From positions 105,606,094 to 105,670,093 of the forward strand of contig CM060975.1 of assembly GCA_030765065.1 (NCBI GenBank): DNA of 64,000 nt. Reading direction: 5' to 3'. The DNA is from Deroplatys truncata. Its lineage: Eukaryota; Arthropoda; Insecta; Mantodea; Mantidae. The position numbers were made by a program, and so were the translations under genes. The notes under the pieces were generated by a model. It saw only the letters and a list, made by a program, of their open reading frames with translations, was not told the origin of the DNA and searched no databases. Shown in pieces: positions 1 to 9,900 of the stretch. Position 1 is the stretch's first letter; the number at the start of each line of letters is the position of its first letter.

Positions 1-225
1 GAGGATGCGGCTACGTAAAATAACAAACAAATCTGTGGAGGGAACAACGGAGGTAAAATATCTGGGTAATAAAATCGCCGATCTGGCAGCGGCGTCGGCA
101 GACTCATTACCTGAGATGCCCACATGACCTGGAAGCCACAAGAAGGAGACGTTGATGCCAGAGACACCAAGAGAGTGGAGCAGGTCATGAATGCGCTGTA
201 CGAGTGGGTGGTAATTGTACAGCGC
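1..225 (-). pseudogene. RNase H domain fragment of the same LINE
   Basis: The minus strand reads HPLVQRIHDLLHSLGVSG, then FLWLPGHVGISGNESADAAA. The W-(L/V/I)-PGHVG-I-GNE-AD motif is the C-terminal part of the RNase H domain found in ORF2 of I-like and related LINEs; the D in ESAD is a catalytic-site residue. Only the end of the domain is present, and it is joined to gag without endonuclease or reverse transcriptase. The reading frame is open to the window edge. Confidence 0.8.
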
Positions 226-244
226 GCTAACACTTTGAACCTTC

Positions 245-1392
245 GAGGAGGAGGTGAACTTTTCTTACCGCGCGCACGCGCAGGGTCTTTTAGAAACTCT
301 TCCCTACGAAATTTCTGCTTCGATTTCTTCTCGGTGACTTGTGACTTTATAACCTTTGGACCAGCTTTAGAAGGCTTTATTACAGTAGCTTGAATGGACG
401 GCCGGATGGTAGTGGCGGTTAGTGCAGTCATGGTCCAGGTTTGAGTCTCTGCATCCTTTGTGGGTACTGGCGAGGCAACAACAGAGCTGAATGTTCCTGA
501 TCGCAGGAGCGAAGGTTGGCGCGTATGGTAACGCCTCCGGGCTTCGGCGAAGGAGAGTTTCTCCTTTACCCGGATCTCCTGGATCGACTTCTCGTCCAAA
601 TACCGCGGACAGTCGACAAATGAAGCAGAATGAGACCCTTTGCAATTAACGCAGAAGGGGGCTGTTGAACAGGTGAGGGCTGGCATGTTAACATGTAAGA
701 TGTTAACGGCACTCTTACATGAGACTTGCGTATGCCCAAAACGTTGGCATTTGAAACAACGCAGAGGTCTAGGAGTATAGGCCTCACCGTAATACGTTCG
801 TACCCTGCTGTAATGCTCGTGGGCAGATCGACGCCATCAAATGTTATAAACAGGGTACGAGTGGGTACCATTACTCCGTCGCGTTTGGCCTGCACTCGAT
901 GAACCGTTGTCACTTTCTGGTTTGCAAGATATTCTACCAGTTCCTCGTCCGATATACCATCGAGGCTATGCGTGGTGACAACGCCTCGACAGGAATTCAA
1001 GGTGCGGTGCTTCTCAACACGGATAGGATAGCCGTGGAGAAGCGTGGCGCGCAACAAGGAGTTAGTCTGCTGTTCGGATTTGGTTTGAACCAACAATGAA
1101 CCAATCCGAAGAGAGTGCAGGACTGAACCGCACCTGCAATTGCGTCAATGCCCTTCTGTACAATAAAAGGGTTCACCTTCTCAAACGTTTGACCTTCCTC
1201 AGTTCGCGAAATCACTAAGTAACAACCAGCTGTTGGTGGTGCTACTTCTGTTGCAAATACTTTACGGCGCTTGTTACTTATAATGGAGAAAGGGTGCTCC
1301 ATAGCGAAATAAATCCTCCACCATTGCAACCGTCTCCGACCTCGGGCTGACTTCCCGGGCGTTACCCCGGCTTGGGTGAGTGGCTTATCCAT
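245..1392 (-). pseudogene. LINE ORF1 (gag-like zinc-knuckle protein), frameshifted
   Basis: Starting at the ATG ending at 1392, the minus strand encodes an ORF1 protein in successive frames, with frame changes near 1100 and near 785. The N-terminal half includes YLVISRTEEGQTFEKVNPF; the middle includes RTLFITFDGVDLPTSI, the RRM-like segment that precedes the knuckles in Jockey-type gag. The first knuckle, CFKCQRFGHTQVSC (about 735-765), fits C-X2-C-X4-H-X4-C; a second, CVNCKGSH...C (about 610-655), follows. A basic, Ser/Pro-rich tail ends near 245. Such proteins bind element RNA. The frameshifts make this copy non-functional. Confidence 0.8.
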
Positions 1393-1649
1393 ACCAAACT
1401 CACCCCAGGGTCACACCTCCCAGAACATAGACAGAGGAACCCAATCGCCGTCAGAAGTCAGCAGCTCATACAATGGCCCCCCGCGGGACTACAGTTGAAC
1501 AGCAGATACGAACACATACCCTACATGACGACCCCGGGTGGTGGGGATGATGCCATTACCCACTCACCCAGCTGCGCACCCAGTGCGCGGGTATCCGTCA
1601 GGCTGTGTCCACGGAGGATTAAAATAAAAGGTTAAAAGAAACTAAAATT

Positions 1650-3764
1650 GTGTGGGCGTTTCGCACGCAAGGTAGGCCGGCGAAGAAGTAAAAGAGATGT
1701 GTAAATGAATGGGCGTGGGGCGAAATGTGCATAAATAGAAGAGAAGGAAGAAACGATGGCGAGGGGCGTCATGTAATGAAATGCACAGAACGCACGAGAG
1801 CCTACCTTGAGTCCCCCGGTCACGAGAACGAACCCACCTCGACCGGACGAGGGTGGAAGGATGATGATGGCGATGATTGGCTCGGGAACCCCCGGGTGCG
1901 CCAAAACCCATACTCACATAAGGTGAGCCCCTGGGGGGACTGAGGACTTCGCTTCCAGCTCTCATCGAGATGAGACGAAGAGGACTAAGCGCTCTCAGGC
2001 CCAAACGCCGGACTTCACTGTCGCCTCGCGGACGATCATTGGAATCCGCCGAAATCTCTGGACACTTCTCAAGCTACTTCCACCCCAGTGAAATCATGTG
2101 GCTACCAAAACTCAGGTGGCTGCGGGATCGCGGCCCGCCCCCTACTTCGTCATCTACCTCCAGCGACTCAACTGCAGCACCTCGAAGGAGCTACGCCGCC
2201 GCTGTAGCTGGACATAACCGCACCGCTGAGGAACTCAGCGTCTTATTGAACCAGCAGACGGCCTCAACAGACAACGCAGATGACTCTCCGGACAACACCC
2301 CCGACCAAGAAGGCCGCTTCAGCGCAGTCGCGGTCGGGGTACAGAGAAACCTGGCAACGCAGATTCTCCTGGAACAACTCCAACAACGCTGGCCTTCAAT
2401 GGTGAAGGCGACCAGAATTGTTTCTAGGAGCGGACCGACTCCATTGGTGCGCCTTGCTTTCCTCAACAAGGCGCACTACGACGCCGCTCTTCAGACGGAC
2501 GTGGAGCTCCTCGGCACCACAATCCGCTTTGAAGCCAGCCGCACACAACGGACACCACCGTGCCGCCGATGCTGCCAGTATGGGCATTCGGCGGAACAAT
2601 GCACCTACTCACCACGCTGCCACTACTGTGGCTCACCGGCCTTGACGCCCACCTGCAAGCAGCATGATCTTTCTCGCCGTAGAAGGTTCTGCGCCACCTG
2701 CTGCAGGATGGATCATTACACGGGCCAAGCTTGCTGCCCGCTTTACCCGAGGCGGGCAGCTCCTACCCAGACGCAACAAGACGCACCACCTCAACCACCG
2801 CGCTCTCGCCGGGAGCGTAACAACGCAGACGTCACCAGCACGCGCACAGCTTCTACACTGACAGCCATAGAGGCCTCGATCACCGAGCTCCTAGCAGCCT
2901 CAGCAACCGTACAGGCAGAGATTGCCAAACTCAACCAAAAGCTGGAAACGCTTCGGCAAGCCGCCAACCGGCGATTTGCTGCCATTGAAGCAAAGCAGCG
3001 CACATCAAACAGGAACTACGCCAGCGCCACTGGCAGTCTTAACAGACTCAGGGCGTCAATTGAGGAGTTATCACACTACGACGACCCAGACCTCCTGCCG
3101 TCAATACAGCGAAAGCTGTACCGAATAGAAAGCTACCTGGAAGAAGATCATGACAATGACACAACCGACGACCGGGCCGAGCGGTTGACGGTCATTGAGG
3201 CCTCAATCGCCGGTATCCGCGAAGAACAACTACGGACCAATGCAGACATCGCCACCAGCCTACGCCAGCTACAGGACAGTCACCACAAGCTGGAGGAAGG
3301 ATATCAACTCATTCGAAACTTCATGGAGCAACACGTCCTACAGCAACCCGCTCAACAAAACAGACGCCGCAACAGATAGACACCGCATCTCCGCCGACAC
3401 AGCTCATCATCAACATCCACTGCCCGGAGGTAACAGGCCCGGACACGGAACCAAATTACACTGTTATGACACCACTGTTCCTAGGTTACTGTTCAGGGCC
3501 TCGGCCATGACTCTTACCTATTCCCCACTGAGGAGATTATCCAACTTTGGAATTCTCCAATTTCAAGGTATCACCCACGAACCGCAGGATTGCTACGGCG
3601 GAACCAGCCACACAGCACCAATTATGCCCCTAATAAACAGCGCCACCACAGCATAAGACCCTTCTCTTCCTCTTCCTTTTTCCTTTCTACAACCTATATA
3701 TATCTCTGTTTTTCCTTAAACCTTTATTCCTGTTTTCCCAAAAAAAAAAAAAAAAAAAAAAAAA
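1650..3764 (+). mobile_element. Gag-only non-LTR retrotransposon with poly-A tail
   Basis: A plus-strand element with a GC-rich leader (from about 1650; the exact start is uncertain), one long ORF (1970-3379), about 360 bp of 3' sequence and a 25-A tail at 3740-3764. No endonuclease or reverse transcriptase follows. The poly-A end marks target-primed retrotransposition. It sits head to head with the minus-strand LINE, and both leaders meet around 1620-1800. I could not find matching target-site duplications. It could be a deletion derivative moved in trans by a full-length relative. Confidence 0.7.
1970..3379 (+). CDS. Intact LINE ORF1 (gag-like, CCHC knuckles plus C-terminal coiled coil)
   Basis: An uninterrupted 469-residue ORF. 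Residues 1-110 are basic and Ser/Thr/Pro-rich. Residues about 125-190 look like the RRM-like segment of LINE gag proteins (LVRLAFLNKAHYDAAL). Cys/His knuckles follow: CRRCCQYGHSAEQC at 198-211 (C-X2-C-X4-H-X4-C), CHYC...C at about 217-229 and CATCCRMDHYTGQAC at 241-255. Residues about 295-450 are heptad-like and rich in Ala, Glu, Leu and Gln, so probably a coiled coil; this lies after the knuckles, whereas LINE ORF1 coiled coils usually lie before the RNA-binding part. The role would be RNA binding and particle formation. The ATG at 1970 is the first in frame; a second Met lies at residue 43. Family assignment comes from the motifs only. Confidence 0.75.
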   Translation: MRRRGLSALRPKRRTSLSPRGRSLESAEISGHFSSYFHPSEIMWLPKLRWLRDRGPPPTSSSTSSDSTAAPRRSYAAAVAGHNRTAEELSVLLNQQTASTDNADDSPDNTPDQEGRFSAVAVGVQRNLATQILLEQLQQRWPSMVKATRIVSRSGPTPLVRLAFLNKAHYDAALQTDVELLGTTIRFEASRTQRTPPCRRCCQYGHSAEQCTYSPRCHYCGSPALTPTCKQHDLSRRRRFCATCCRMDHYTGQACCPLYPRRAAPTQTQQDAPPQPPRSRRERNNADVTSTRTASTLTAIEASITELLAASATVQAEIAKLNQKLETLRQAANRRFAAIEAKQRTSNRNYASATGSLNRLRASIEELSHYDDPDLLPSIQRKLYRIESYLEEDHDNDTTDDRAERLTVIEASIAGIREEQLRTNADIATSLRQLQDSHHKLEEGYQLIRNFMEQHVLQQPAQQNRRRNR

Positions 3765-6058
3765 GGACTGCAGGGAACTAAGACATAAATTGTTAGGGTT
3801 CATTTAGTGGGGAAAATTAAATTTTCAAAGAGTTATCGAACTGATGATCTCTTTCAGAGTTTCTTATTCTGAGAATAACAAAACAAACAAAACAAATACA
3901 TCCCAGACTTTCAGTTGGATTTACTACCTTCTTTTCAAAACATAGCATTTAGAGCGCATAGGGAAATCATGGGATCGCAAACCTAGTTGTGGAATGTAGA
4001 GTTGAGATAGTGAACTTGGTTTGAGGGTTGAATAATTTTAAAAAATTTGGCTACATTTTGATAATGTTATGAGAAGTTTCAAATCTGATACTTTAAGAAA
4101 AACAAGAAACGGCGCATCGCCAAATTCACTGTCGCTGACCACTGTGTGTCTGAGTGTGGGACGAAATCTGAAGAAGGATGGCTTATACAAGAAGTTCCTG
4201 GAAAAATTAAAAGGGAAGCTGGCCATAAATTCTGAAACATGACACAGCAGTAAAGTCAGCATCTTATAAAATGGCAGATATTGTGTAAGGGTGTTATGTC
4301 AGCCAGCAGGTTATTCTATACTAGTACCATTGATGTACACATTATAAGCCTTTTTCATAATTTTTTGGGGGGGTAATTTGTACCTCCTGGTATAGTATGT
4401 TCACTACCATCACACCAAAACTGACTTTTGTTCATTGCAATGGCATTTAAAACATAAAGGTGAACATCAGATTTATGTTTTCTAAGTCAATAAATGTGTA
4501 GTAATTTATCTTGTAGCTGTTCGTGAAGATTATTGGCGTTCACAGCATGAGCATAATTTTCAGTCCAGAAAACAGTACACCATTGCATTCTGGTGTATTT
4601 GGAAATGTCCAGTAATCATTCAGAAAAATCTTTTGAGTTATTGGTATTGACTACTGACCCAGTTAAGCCTCTAACATTCAATTGTAAATCCACATATAAT
4701 GAATCCTAATTATGGAGCTGCAACTTTATCATGTACCATGTTTTAATATCCTTGCAACAGCAGAGAATGCTTGGTCTATCTGCAAGTCTGGAAGTAGAAA
4801 CTACTATTACTGATGGCTCCTAAATTCACTCCTAGTGGAATGATATTAGTAAAAAAGGAGAAAAAATATAAGTTCAATTCACTTCTTGTGAGTTCAGTTC
4901 CATGAAGTGTTAACTGAAGAGATTAGATCAAAACATTGCTACACGTACCAACAGCTGCTAAAGCAGAAGTGAGTGTGCTACATGGTCTTGAGATCGATAA
5001 AGAATACCAACCAATGGGATGAGAGAACTATGTGGGTAGTAAGGAGGATAAAAATACAAAACAAGAGCTACAATTTAACTAAAAATGGAATTTAATTATA
5101 ACATAAATTACACGAAGGGATGAAATAACATAGATGGCAGTGAAGTACAACAGAGAATCGTTGGTTGAAATTTTAATCTGGTATCATTCATCTTGAATGA
5201 GTAATGCCGATGAATGTTTCTGTAGTTTTATTGCTGACACAACAACTTACATCTCATAGCAGTTGTTCAGTGTTAGCTAACACCTGGATATATACTTATA
5301 ATGAGCATGATATTTTGCCACGTTCACATCTGGTATCTGTTGTAAAGTGATTCAGGCACTAGGATCTGCTAGCAGTCATTCATGGTTTCATACATCGGCT
5401 TGACATGCCATCATAGAGACCTATGATAGGACATCCCCTTCTAGGGAAGTAGTTTTTGAGGTGGGCAGCCATCCACTGTGTTGAACATATTCTCTAAACG
5501 ACATCAAGGCATGCAGTATCCAATAACTCTGACATAAACATCCATTAAAGCTATACACATCCAAATGGGGCAATGTATTACTGCAATGGATTAATCAAAA
5601 ATGTGTTCACGACCTTCAATGGTTATTGTGTGGAGTAAACTTGAGTTTACTTAAAGCAGGTTACAAAATTGTTCAAGCTTACTTCTTGGTTAAAACCTTT
5701 TAGAGCCACAAGTAGACATCTGACAGGTTTCTTTTCTCAAAATACAAAGCATATGCTTCTTGCCAGCTATATTGTTTTGATCCAGGAGGTTTAGGATACC
5801 TATGTAAAGAATTTACATGAACTTCATGCAGACTTACAATAACACATAGGGTGATTAAAATACAGGATGAGTCACCAAAACTTGCAGCATAAATATCTTA
5901 GAAGCAAAAATACAGATTGAAGAATGACTTTCAAGGCAGGAAGTCAGGGGAAGGGCTCATTAAAGCAGATGATATACATAAATAATTAAAAAATACACAC
6001 AAATATGATTTTCAACATTAAATTTTATACTTTTAAATGGGTTCATTTTTAAATGGAT
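3765..6058. other. Non-coding AT-rich DNA, nothing recognised
   Basis: No open frame of note, no splice-bounded exon I could defend and no repeat shared with the rest of the window. It lies upstream of the first TAT exon seen and may be intron or 5' flank. I looked here for the missing N-terminal TAT exon and did not find one that fits the needed reading phase. Confidence 0.5.
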
Positions 6059-6366
6059 CAATTACTTCCCATGAAATTGTAATGTGAAGTTGACACTTGA
6101 GATACAACGAAACACACATCAGTCGCACATTCCGAGGTTCATCCACATCGTTTGGGCTCAACCACAAACTTCATGTTGCAGTTAATTGCAATGTGATTGA
6201 TGTACTACAATGTGCCTAAAGCTGTTCTTAAAATTGTCACTGTTATCAATTTCACTGGAAATAATATCAAATCCGCCTCCCCAAAAAAGGAGGAAAAGTA
6301 AAGATTTGTTTCTTTTCTTATATCTCAAGCGCCGACTTCACATTATCATTACTCAGGGTGTAATTG
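6059..6366. repeat. MITE-like element with ~60 bp inverted ends
   Basis: The left arm (6059-6118) and the reverse complement of the right arm (6301-6366) share CAATTAC, AATGTGAAGT and CTTGAGATA in the same order and spacing. The element is about 308 bp, lacks an ORF and is AT-rich, as expected of a non-autonomous DNA transposon. No clear target-site duplication is visible, so the superfamily is open. Confidence 0.55.
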
Positions 6367-6783
6367 ACTATTGTGATACAAATGTCATTCTAATGCTATT
6401 TTCCATGCTATAAATTGTGTCAAAATAGTATGGCGTTCCCTTTTTCGAAATTAAATCTTAAGTTTAGGTTTAAAATCATATTTGCTTACATTTTTAGATG
6501 GACTTTACATCTACTTTAATAAGCCTCTTCCCAGTCTTTATGTCTGTGAAAGAGACAAAAAGACTATCTCTTTCACTGTCTCTGTTCTTCAATCCTATTT
6601 TTGTTCCTGAGATATTTGTAGTACAAGTTTTAGGAGCTCACCATATTTTCAGAAATTACGCATATTTGGACAACAAAACTGGATTAATGGCCATAATGGT
6701 ATATTGAAGGATATGCACGCCTTTATGTGAATATGTGGCTTCCTCTGATTCAGTTTAAGTTTAAACACCATTTTCCCATTTAG
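6367..6783 (+). other. Intron end upstream of the first TAT exon seen
   Basis: AT-rich sequence ending in a pyrimidine-rich acceptor (CCATTTTCCCATTTAG) at 6783. No coding sequence is recognised in it. Confidence 0.5.
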
Positions 6784-6975
6784 CCTTCAGAATCTTGATA
6801 TTAGTGAATAAGCTGTGCAAGCCAATTAAGATTGATAAGAGAGATTTATCAAAGAAGGTTTCTGTTGCAGGCGATCCAACAGTATTTGGGAATTTAAAGC
6901 CACCGATGGAAGTCATTGAAGCTATTCAAGAAAGCCTTATGTCTTTCAGGTACAATGGTTATGCACCTAGTACAG
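6784..6975 (+). CDS. TAT: TAT exon a
   Basis: Starts after the acceptor TTTAG with two bases of a split codon, then [10 protein letters not shown] and on to [15 protein letters not shown] and YNGYAPSTG. It ends in phase 1 before GTGAGT. It matches the animal TAT segment from NPIR to [15 protein letters not shown] is a family signature. Confidence 0.93.
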
Positions 6976-9900
6976 GTGAGTATATTTAATCACTAAAGCT
7001 TACTTTGTTAAAAAAATAATATTTGAGATGGAATAATACAAATTTGAGTACTACAACTCAAAAGCAAAATGTTGCATAAATAACAAATTTTATACTTAAG
7101 TGAAACGTGTTTAAGTATGGCAACCAAAGAGCTTCAAGAAAATTTCTCTACCCCAACTACCCCTTACATGGAACATTTTTTGTTTTTTTTTCACCTTCTC
7201 AAAAATAGTTCTCAAGATTTTTATTAAAATATGTATTTAATATATTAATGTGATAAATTAAATGTATATCTTGAATATTCTATGAATAGCATGTGAAGTC
7301 CTGTTTATACTGATTGAGTTTTGCTTAATTATAATATATAACTAGAAAATCATAAGAGATGGAGAAAAATTACTATAGGAAAAATAAATACATGTTTTGA
7401 GGCACCCTGAATCCAAAAAAAGCATTTTTAGAAAAAGGTCTGCATGTGTGTCTGTGAACAGCTTAACTCAAAAACAAAAAGTCGGATAAATAACAAACTT
7501 GGTATTTAGGTTCAACCTTCCAAAGGTGCGACACAAAGATTTTCAAGAAGATCCCACCACCTCAGACTACCCTTTACATGGAAGATTTTTTTTTTTTTTT
7601 TTTTAAAAGTGGCTCTAATGATTTTGATTAAAATATTATTAAAGATATTTACATGAAAAATAAAATGTATATCTTGAATTTTCTGGGAATAGCCTGTGAA
7701 GTCCACTTCATTTGTAAGAAATTTTGTATAATCTTACATAAATGGTAAATGTTAAGTGATAGAGGAAAACACAATTTATTTCAAATAATTTTTTTTGTAG
7801 CATATGCCATTTCTGAGATATCCATTATTACTTATTACTGCTTCGAACTGTTCACTACTTCGTCATTTTCATTAAGTCCTGTCAACATTTAGTTGCTTCT
7901 CGCAGTTGCATGGAAACAGTATGGAATTTTAAGGCCAGCATATAACGTCCAGTTCCTAAACATCTGACTATTGTTGTTCTCTTTGTATCTATAATTAAAT
8001 GTGTAATGTAGCTATTTCTGCAAAGGTTTATTTGGATTAAAATGAAGTAGATAGAAAAATAAGCTTTAGTAAGAATAGTTTGTATACCTACTAATAAAGA
8101 TAGAGGGTAGAGAAAGTCATGTGAATGTATCACATCAGGCTTTTAAAATATTGCATGTTTACAATTTTTGAAATGTAAATGTGTCATCTGATGGACATGC
8201 TTGAAGTTTCGAAGTTCTTCATTTTTCTTTCCATTACAAGAGCTCATTACAATGACTAAATATTTGAATGTTGTTTCCATATGTCAACAAACACTTCTTG
8301 CTTAGCTTGAAATCATTCTTTGGCAAAAATATATTGTGAGTAATGTAACCTGAATAGAATAACCACTTTATAATGTTTATAACCAATATATGTGAGTTTG
8401 TAATGCATAGAGAAAGTTGTATAAGAGTATCACTTCATTTTTCTAGATGTTAGGTGTTATTTGTCGCACATTTATATGCCTTGTTAACATGTTACAGGGT
8501 ATGACGATGCTCGTGAAGCAGTAGCACAATATACATCAACATCTGAAATGTCATTGCTAGCCCAGGTATGAAATGAATAATTTAATTTGTTCTTTTTTTT
8601 TTTTGGTGCTTATATCTGCAAATTATTATATATTCAGCAAAATAAAACTATATGTAAAGGCATTTGAAGCTCTTACTGGTTCATTCTTCTTCCTTTTTTA
8701 TAAGCAGAGAAGTTGAATCAACATGAGTTCTTCCAATAAATCTCTAAGGGAAGCCTTGTAATTTATATAAGTTATATGTACTTCAAATAATGTCCATAAA
8801 GTGTTGACCCAGTATCTACAATTTCAGTTTTAAATCTTAGTTTTGTTAGTGATGTGAAGGTAGCTGAACATGCATAGTGTGTTAATTTTAATATAATTTC
8901 CCTATAATTTGCACAATTTTAGGAAAGTAGTGACATATAAAATGGGGAAAACAGTATAAAATGGTATATAATGGTAAAGTGACATATACATTGTATTTAC
9001 TATATCATCCTGGTCGCCTGATATGCATCCATTTACTCTTCTACCCCTCTTTTGGAGTGCTTTGTATTAAATATATGCAATATATTTATCATTGTTATAT
9101 TTAGTAAAGGTTAAAAAGTAACGATAATTTATACAAATACCTGATTTACATTTGCTAGCAACTTAAGCTGTGCATATCCTTATGAAAGAGTATTTTATAA
9201 CATAGCTGAATTAACTTAAACTTCATTATTCTTTCTGTGTAAGAAAGCTGCTGCAACATAAGAGCACAAGAACACGTGTACACCCTAACTTTTGACGCTT
9301 TGCGGATTTATTGGTTATTTTTTCTTTGAATGCTATTAAATGTAATGTATACGTGGCAATTTAAAATCGAGGGCAGATTGATAAGTCAGTGACTTTTTAA
9401 AGAAAATAACATTTTTTTTTTCCAAAAAATCAACTTTATTTCTCAACATAGTCTCCTTCCAATTCAATACATGTTTCTCCAGTTTTTTTAACCCTTCCAA
9501 AAAATATTATTTTTCAAAATCTGCAAATTATGAGGTGGGTTTTGCTATGATGTGTTCACTGGATGTGAAATTCTTCCCAGCTAGCCAATTTTTCAGATTT
9601 GTGAAGAGGAAGAAGTTGCTCAGAGCCAATTCTGGAGAATATGGTGCATGAGGTAGCAGTTCGTAGCCCAATTCCACAAATTTGCGAAGGCAATGGCTGA
9701 CTTGTGTGCAGGTGCATTATCCTGGTGAAAGAGGACCTTTTTCTTCACCAAATGGGGTCGTTTCTTTAACAATTCCTTGTGAAACTGATCCAGCATTGCA
9801 GCAAAATGTGAACCTGTGATCATTTTACCCTTTTCCAGATAGTGGTTGTCTATCACCCCTTGTTAATCCCAAAAGACAGCTGCCATGATTTTTCCTGCCG

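Larger units (their letters stand above)
1..1640 (-). mobile_element. Internally deleted non-LTR retrotransposon (Jockey/I-like LINE), minus strand
   Basis: Read on the minus strand, this stretch gives a GC-rich 5' leader (about 1640 to 1393), a gag-type ORF1 in three frames (1392 to about 245), then directly an RNase H fragment (about 225 to 1). The endonuclease and reverse transcriptase that should lie between gag and RNase H are absent, so a large internal deletion joins the two near 225-245. The element continues past base 1, so its 3' end is not seen. A gag with paired CCHC knuckles plus a C-terminal RNase H points to the Jockey/I side of the LINEs; the exact clade is inferred. The sequence is clearly richer in GC than the DNA after 3765. 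Confidence 0.85.
6976..8497 (+). other. TAT intron with two antisense family A copies
   Basis: The donor is GTGAGT and the acceptor GTTACAG. It carries a partial (7040-7330) and a longer (7385-8140) minus-strand copy of the family A repeat. Otherwise AT-rich with no other feature seen. Confidence 0.8.

Noticed and set aside
1642-2004. Minus-strand open frames over the LINE leaders
   Set aside because: They are opposite-strand readings of GC-rich leader sequence with no protein family likeness.
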